Shown in pieces: positions 52,501 through 61,500 of a stretch of 64,000 nucleotides of DNA (positions are counted from its first letter, which is position 1; each line of letters begins with the position of its first letter). The notes under the pieces are model-generated. The model did no database searches and was not told the DNA's origin. It worked only from the letters and a program-made list of their open reading frames with translations. The translations under genes and the position numbers were made by a program. Origin of the DNA: Holacanthus passer (Eukaryota; Chordata; Actinopteri; Pomacanthidae); the NCBI GenBank assembly GCA_025331565.1, contig JAFREQ010000103.1, forward strand, positions 425,001 to 489,000, read 5' to 3'.

Positions 52501-55500
52501 ACAAATGAAAGATGAAAGAAATGTAAGATATGTGGACCCGTAGTTATATATTATCCATAACAGAAAATATATTCAAATCAAGATTTTACAAAATATCTGC
52601 ATGTCTTAAAAACAGAAGATGAGAAGTCTTTGTTTTGCAGATTACAGGATTGGAACAAAATGTAATTTAAAATATGTACTTAAGAAATTTAAGGAAGATA
52701 CAGATAATTCATGAACATTAATATTTCTGTTTCAAGGGCTTTTGGTTATCCAGTTTTATGATTTGGGTTTTAAAGTTGTTTTTGAACTTTCTCTCGCAAA
52801 ACTTCCTCTTTTAACTATAACTTAATAATGTGAGATCCTGCCTCTCATGTCAGGAGTGAAGCCCTTCAAGTGTAATGTTTGCGATGCCTCGTTCACTACC
52901 AATGGCAGCCTGAACCGCCACATGATTATCCACATCAAGTCTTTCAAATGCTCCATGTGTGACGAGAGCTTCAGGACCAGCCTGCTGTGTAAAAAGCATA
53001 TGAAGAAGGAGCATGCTGTGGAGGATCAAAGTAAGGACGCCTAGATAACATTTGGATGTTTCATTACAAATCTAAGAATATGAAAATGATTTGAGTAAGG
53101 GGAAAGGGAACTGCTAACATACACTCTATCAGCATGCAGCAAATTGATTTTTGCTTTTTTTGAAGTAATTGACAGAAGCTTTGAAGTTGTTTCTACACTA
53201 CTATTTAGGAAATCTGGGGTTTCAAGTCATTTTCAAGCAGATTTCCTGCTGTTGGGACAAGTGTATATTTTATTCAAGTTGAAAATGTTTCATTTCATGC
53301 ACGTCTTCGTCTCAGTGTGAACCGCCTAGCATAAAGTGTAACCGAAAGACACAGCGATAATAGCCCCCAATTCTCACAGTTATAGGTCTGGATAGTCAAG
53401 ATGTGGATGAAGAGGAGGAAGAAGAGGAAGAGGAAGGGGAGCAAAAGACATCAAAGAGGAGGGGCTTGGAAATCATCACTTTCACTGAGGAGCAGGCGGC
53501 CGAGCTGGCGAAGGACCCAGGTGAGGAGGCCTCGGTGTCGGAGCGGATCCTCGCCCAGTCAGCGGCCGAGAGGGATCGGATCAGCGAGATCAAAGACAAG
53601 GCCGTGGAGCTGGAAACAGAACCCAAGTTTGCCAACTGCTGCAGTTTCTGCCCCAAGAGCTTCAAGAAGCCCAGTGACCTCGTCAGGTGAATATCATGTT
53701 CTGTTCTATAGTCTGTTACTAAAAACATCATCTTGACCATGGTCTTTGTTAGGCAAAGTTTGAATACAATGAATATGCTCCATATGCTTACTTTAAATTG
53801 GCTTAAAGAGAAATTCCCATCCTTAATGCAGTCCTGTTGATTAAGCGTGTGTGATTTCTATAGACGTAGTAGGCAACAACAGAAGGCTTGTAAGTAGATT
53901 CCATTGCAGGTAGCTACATTAACCAATCCAGCGGGCTACCTTCACCTTCTTATGGGCTCCAAAACAAATGTTTAAAATAATGTAAAACTTGAATGTATTT
54001 GGAAAGCTTTAAGCGGCTCGTGCTGCTTGTCTGTCTGTAATGGAGGAGCTGAATGCAAAGTTAGAGTGGCCAATTGTCAGAACTGCCGCAATTATGAGAA
54101 AAAAAAACTGAACATGTACATTACTCTATGGTAGAGGCGTCATAAAGACTGAGTTTCAAGAGAGATTGAAGCATCTTTTTCTGCCATATGAGCTTTTTTC
54201 ACCCTACCAATATAACGGTAGGGTAGAGCGGTCAAATACTATTATCCCTCTTAACTGTACACAGTATAATCTTTTTCTCTCTGCTCAAGCTCACTCTTAT
54301 TTGCATTAACTGAATTTCTTTTCATCCAAGGTAAATTGCATTTTAATACTACCCAAAAATAAAACATGCTAATAGCAAATCAAGGGTTAGTAGGTCACCA
54401 CATGCAATTTACAGAGACAATTAAGTGCCAGACTTCCTAATTAAAGATGAAAAGCGTATAAATGATGGTAAAAGTCGGTACAAAGTGCACAAGGTCGCAT
54501 TTCCCAATAACCTGCTAATAGCATTCAGAATATAGCTTTGAAAGAGTGTGAAAACAGTTTAAATTAATTTATTGCTACAAATAAATGCATGTTTTAAATC
54601 TCTTTATAATAAGTTAGTATTAAAAAGTTTTTATATTTAGAGTCAGGGTGCAATTTCTTGCAAGCTCAGTAACAACAGCATTGGGAACAAAAGGCATGAG
54701 ATGGAATAGTGCTCATGGCTAATGACCAGTAAATACTGCAAAGCCTATGTGTTGTGTTGTTTGTTTCCATTATTTCACACTTACAAACCTAAGTTTTACT
54801 CATTTGCTGTCTTTTTTCCTCCTCAAATCTCTCTCTTCCCTCGTCTAGGCACATTCGGATCCATACAGGAGAAAGACCTTACAAGTGTGATGAATGTGGG
54901 AAGAGCTTTACAGTGAAGTCTACCCTGGACTGCCATGTGAAGACACACACAGGTTGGTTAGAGTTTTATCACTAGAATTTGACCCTTAAAGTCGAGGTTG
55001 AAGTTGTTTTTTCTTTCTTGCAAGTTTCCTACTGGTTGTGGAATTTCTGGAACATTGTGGTATTTTGAGAAGTGTATTAGGAACAGGACAGAAGATCTGA
55101 CCCAGGATCTGCCAAAATTTAGTCAGCATGATGCGATCTTACGTTTGGATTACTTAAAGGAATAGTTTGATGTTTTGGAACATATGTTTATTTGTTTTGC
55201 AGAGAGTAAGAATAGAGGATCGATACCACTCTCATGTCTGTCCAGTAAATATAAAGCTACCGCCAACAGCCATTTAGCTTAGCTTAGCATAAAGACAGGG
55301 GAAAACATCTAGCCTGGTTCTGACCAAAGGGAACGAAATCCGTCTACTAACACCTCTACAGCTCCCTAATTAACATGCAATGTCTTTTTATGTTGTTTAA
55401 TTCATATAGAAAAAAATGTAATAACAGCATTTTGTGGTTTTATGAGGGACATTTATCAGACTCCAGGAAGTTGCAGAGCAAGTCCTGTCACATATAAAAT

Positions 55501-58500
55501 CACATCTTATGTTCAGATTAAATAAACAAGATATTGAATGTCAATAAGTGAGCTTTACAGGTGCTGGTAGGTATTCTTCTTTTAGCTGTTTCAGTGTTTC
55601 CAGCGTTTAGGTTAACTGGCCCCTGGTGTTGGCTTCATGTTTAAACTGTTTCTTCAACAGGAATTTGAGAGAATGTGTTTTACAACTTTAAGGCATTTTT
55701 GTAATGGTTCCCAGCCCCACTGTGTTGAAACCTTGTTAACTAGCATTGAGGAAGAAAAAGTGAAGTTAAATAAAAGCTAGAAGCTTCCTTTCCTTGTGGG
55801 AGAGTCTTTAGAGCTGTCCTTGTCATTTCTAAGCTGTTTGACATTTGCCACAGTCAGGATAGTCCCATCATAGATATTGTGTCTGTCATTCTAAAAGGAG
55901 CCATAAGTCACGTTTAGCTGACTGCACCTAACAGTCTCCTTATGTTTGCAGGTCAGAAACTGTTCAGTTGCCACATGTGCAACACCTCCTTCTCCACTAA
56001 GGGCAGCTTAAAGGTGCACATGCGCCTCCACACAGGCTCCAAGCCCTTCAAATGTCCCTTCTGTGAGCTCCGCTTCAGAACTTCAGGCCACCGCAAAACC
56101 CACATCCAGTGCCACTTCCGGCCAAGCAGCGACAGAAACAAATCCAAGAGGTCTGCCTCGTCCAGCGGTCAGAGCAGCCAGGGTCAAGACCCAGGGACTG
56201 GGCAGGCTGTGGCGCAAGGCCAGGGGCAGCAGCAGCCGGCAGCTTCAGAGGCCCTTCAACCTGTGGGTCTGCTACAAACGCCCAACTCTGACCCCAACAT
56301 TTACCTCCCAGCCAACCAAGTCCTGACAGGGCAGTTCGACCAGAATCTGCTGCAACCAGGACTGGTGGGACAGGCCATCCTGCCTGCCTCCATGTCAGGT
56401 AGGGATTGTGGATGGGTCAACACACTTATACACAGAGAAGAAATAGCTTGGAATTTATGATACAGAACACCTAAAGATAAGAAAAATGACATATTTTGCT
56501 TTGACTAGTGTAGAGCAGTGTAGCGAGAAGATGATCAGGCATCTGTTATATTTTACCGTGGTCAGGAGGCATCATTTTGAGAGGGAGTAAAATGACCCGA
56601 GAGAGTAAAACAGAGGCTCTAAATTTTATTATCCCAAGGTGTCACTGTGTGATATCATGTATCACCCATCAACAACACATTTTATTGACATCACTCTGAT
56701 TGTAATGTCAGGCTCATGATTAATGCACATGAAGTTCCCGTGTGTAGCTGAAATGCTGCAGGGATCATCATTTCCAGTTTCGGTCAGTCTGTGATGAGCT
56801 GGCAGCGTCAGCGCTGTTGCTCAGGACGAGATGAATTTCATCACAATGACTGATGAGGCCCGTGCTGGGAGGAGGAAGGTGCTTTATCACCTTGTTTACT
56901 CCCTTTCTCTCCACTCACAGGATACTGTTTGATAGTTTTCAACACAAATCTGTTTTTACATGGTACCAAAAATCTCTGAACCTCCAAACATTCATTTATC
57001 ATGTTTGCACACAAGCTGCACTTTGTAGGCAGATAAAACATGCAGTTGTTAAAGAAGGATTATCTCCTCCTCCTGTAACACCTCAACAGCTGAGCTTTGA
57101 AGGTTTTGCTATGTGTGCCTTGTGAGTGTTGATTCTTGAATAGTATAAAATTGGTAAAGGAAACGATGCTAAGCCTTGACATGACAAGAGGATTTTCAGA
57201 ATTCTATTCCTAATTATATTCCTCACAAATTGAAATAATAGTGCGGTTTCTAATTTGAAACAAACATTTTTTTTTCCTAGATTGGTTTTATGGTCCAATT
57301 TAAATGCTTATTAAGCAGCTGTGACTTGGAATGCACAAACTTTCTCCCAACACTGCAATTTGTTTCAGTTATATATGTTGACTAAAACCTGGCTACCGTC
57401 TGCTGCCATGAAATTACTTTCCCCATATGGCTCCTGGAGCATGACAGTCGGGGAGGTGGCCACAAAATGTTTTCCAGTCATTGCTTTCTTTTACACATTC
57501 AGTCACTCTGCAGATTTTTCTGCATTTTTGAGAGATGTCCATAGTGCACTGCAAGCAAACCTCTGCCAGAAACCTATCTCCTGTCATCATTTGGGAAAAG
57601 ATTCACTGCCAGATTTCCTTTGTTGTCACTCAGTCTTTTGATGGTATTTATTCATGAGATATTCAGTACCCTTACTTCAGGGGGTTTCTTTCAGTGCATT
57701 TGGTAAGTCAGACGAGTAGCGCTGCGTATAATGGACTGTATGTCATGCCTTCACATCTGACCTTTGACATGAGATGTTAAAAGATGTATCTGCCTCCAGC
57801 GTCACCCTTGTCTGGTACCATGAAGGTACCTCTGATTTAGGTACAACCCTTATTTCAATAAAGTTGGGATGCGGTGTAAAACACAAATAAAACAGAATGT
57901 GATAATTATCTAATCCTTTTTGACATATACTCAACTGAAAACAATACAAAGACAATATAGTTAACGTTTGACCTCATCAACTTCATTGGTTTTTGTAAAT
58001 ATCTGCTTATTCTGAATTTGATGGCAGCAACATGTTTCAAACAAGTCGGGACAGGAGCAACAAAAGACTGTGAAAGTTGTGGACTGATCCAAAAACACCT
58101 GTTTGGATCATTCCACAGGTAAACAGGTTCATTGGTAACAGGTGATAGTATCATGATTGGGTATGAAAGGTTCATCCTGGAAAGACTCAGTCGATCACAA
58201 GTGAGGATGGAGAGAGGTTCAACACTTTGTCAGACACAGGATTGTAGAAAGGAGATTACTACATGGGCTCAGGAGTGCTTGCATGCTGTCAGTAAACACA
58301 GTTTGTATGCAAATGATTGCATTCTGTTGTTATTTATGTTTTACACAGCGTCCCAACTTTTTTGAAATCGGGTTGTATTTATTTATTTTCAGAGCCCTGT
58401 TAATAAATCTTAAGTGCTTAGGGTCAATCAGTTTTTGGCATGAGGTGGTTGAACTGAACAGCAGGTTATTTAAGTGTAAATACATGTTGACACTGGAAAA

Positions 58501-61500
58501 ACTACTTTCTGTCCCTCTGTTGCCTGGAAGATTCATTAGTCTAACATTAGCACAAAATTAGTTGTATATTAATATATGTTTGTGTGTGTGTGCTGCAGCT
58601 GCAGGAGACCTGACAGTGTCTCTCCCAGATGGCCTGACCACTCTGGATGGCATCCATCTGCAGCTGACGTCTGCCAACCTGGTGTGCCCCAACGTCCAGA
58701 TCTCTGGGATCGACACCAGCAACATCAACAATATCACACTACAGGTTAGACACACCTCCCGCTGAATAATCATGTTATTGTCTGTGTGTGTTGTCAGCTT
58801 ACCTTTTCTACTTGTCAGTTCTTAGTAAAGGATGTTGCCTAGTTGCTCATGCCCCTGAGCCTATTTTTCATTGAGTGGATTTAAATAATTTCAACTCATC
58901 ATTTGGAGGAGCAGTTAGGAAGCAGTGATCTCTTTTTTCATGGCTTTATTAAATGACCCAACTTGCATGACCTTAACATGAGGGTTGAAAGATCACCAAG
59001 AAAACTACTAACATAAACGTAGCATTAATATGTCAAAAATCTGAACTGCTATACTTTGATGCAGTGCTGCTTATGAGCTCATGAACCAAGAGACGCATAC
59101 TAAATGCATACGTGTTTCATGGCATTATATTAGCAATCTTACCATTATATTAGCATTATATAGCAACATTTAGCAACAAACATTTTAGCCTAGCCCACCT
59201 CTTTTTTATAACCCAACATTTCCAAAATAGGTGCACTTTGTTGACAAAAAATGATCTGTTTAATTTTCCATTAAATTGTTTATTTGTTTAAATTTGTAAA
59301 GACAGGATTTATAAAGTTGACACGGTTTGAGTACATTAATATTCTGTGAATACATCTTGCCAGATGATTATTGCAATGGGCTTTTAAGTCATCAAATATC
59401 TGTTTGCAGTTGTTTGCTTTCATTTGAAGTACTAAACCCTTTCAAATGCAGCCCTTCAATCGTGAGGCATTACGTTTAGTCTATTCTTCATTTTCATCAT
59501 TTAATTGAACAGAAGACAACTGAACACCTGGAGTGTTTATCGCTCGGTCCAAACTGTGTCACGCATATTAGTTTGAGTAAAGTGGCTGTTGGATTTGTTG
59601 TTGTATCATCAGCTTTATTTTTTGTTAGTAGAGTAGTTCTTAATGAAGGGCATTTTATATGTACATTTCATGTACCCAACTATAAGTACAAAAACCACCC
59701 TGTCAGCATTTTCTTATAATGATGCAGGGCATCTTGCAGCCTTCACCCTACAGTGGCAGACTGTATGTTTTTTGTCATAATGCCACTATCTGCACTAAAC
59801 CAAATGAGCAGCCTGATGGAAAAGAAATTGCACAAACCCGCAAGAGCAGCAGTAGAAGATTCAACTGAGCTGCCCTATGGAGAGCTCATTGTGACTTTTG
59901 TTCAGTCAGCTGTAAAAGTAATACATGAAAATTTTATTCTTATTTTATGATTGGCCTCCACAGTGGTACATTGTATGCATGACTTTTTCTGAGCTACTGC
60001 AACAAAAAAGAATAAACACACACAGCTATACCTTTTATCATATAGATCACCAATAATGTATTGATTACTGTTCCTTTGATACATTAATATAAGGATCTGT
60101 ATGTTTTTACTCTGCTACCATGTATAACTCACAAATAATACAAGTAATTAATGCCAATTTTCTATATATTGTATAAGGAGGTTCAGAGAAAGTATGTAGG
60201 CCTCATACATACATTTGCACAGGTGTCACTCTATCCTCCTCCACATCACCCTTCCTCTTTCATCTGATGTAGTACTTTCTCTTCCAGTTTGACCCTGCCC
60301 TCCTCCAGCAGACTTTACAGCAAGGTGGCCTCCTCTCTCAACCCCTGAGTGTTGACACAGGCCTGGTCTCCCACTCCGGCAGCCAGCTCATGTCCACCAC
60401 TGACCCCTCGGTCTCCGCCAACGTTGTCATCCACCCACTGACCAGCCTGGCCCTGCAGCCTTCCGCCATCACACCTGCTCAGGTCACAATGGCCGGCCTT
60501 TCTGAGCAGGATGCCACAGGTAATGTGTGAGGGCCCTAGCTGAGAAAAGGACAAACCAGACACACTCTGTTATGAGCTGGATAACTGATCTGTGTTTTCC
60601 TGTGGATTCTGCAGGTTCTCAGGACCTCAGCCATGTCATGGGCAGCTCTGGGCTGATAGCTGGAGGCACCAGCGGCCAGGAGATTACATTAACCATCAAC
60701 AACCCCAGCCTGACTCAAGCCCTTGCCTCAGCATCTTGTTCCAGCTCTGCAGCAGGAAACCCTCAGGAGATAACTCTCACCATATCAGGTATGTACCACT
60801 TCATAAGTCCAGCAAAACACATACAAATACATAGCTACATTCTGTATACACTGACCTTGACTTTTAGCAGATTGTAAATAAAAATAACAGATGAAACAAA
60901 AATTCCCTCAAGGATCTGTAACACATTTATTGATTTCTTCGCAAACGTGTTTACAGGCGGAGAAAAAAAACAGACACAATAATAACTCTCAGCCTTTTTT
61001 TTTCACTCCAAAGCTGCTTCAACAAAACAAGATTAAAAGCCTCAGTGTGTTAGAGGTTATGAGTGATACACAAACCATTATTATAACATAAATCATCTCC
61101 AACTCAAAGCCCCCATCCCCCAGCTGCTCTTATGTCAGCTGGTGCCTGTACAGCCAAGTTGTCACTTTTTCTGAGCCCCCTTGAGTCAAGATAGATCATT
61201 CCCTGCCGACATTAATGGAACAGTCACAGTAGTTCCTCTGGGCACAACTTGGACTTTATTTCATTCAGCATTCTGATGGATTTACTGGTTTATGATTCAA
61301 ATCCTTTAGACTAAGGCATTATCATATTATTGTTACAGAAAGTATTTTTTTCTTTCCCTTGAAGCTGCTGGAAATTAAGTGGTGGTAGATCACAGTTCAT
61401 GGGTTCCAAGCAAAATGTCTCCAGTCCTTTTTAGTCTCTGTGTTTATTTTACCACCCCTGGGAGATGTACAGAACAACGCTTTTCTTCTTCAAATAGGTC

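Noticed and set aside
53401..53740. Arg/Lys-rich and Ser-rich frames overlapping exon 20
   Set aside because: Shadows of the Glu-rich coding frame read in other frames.
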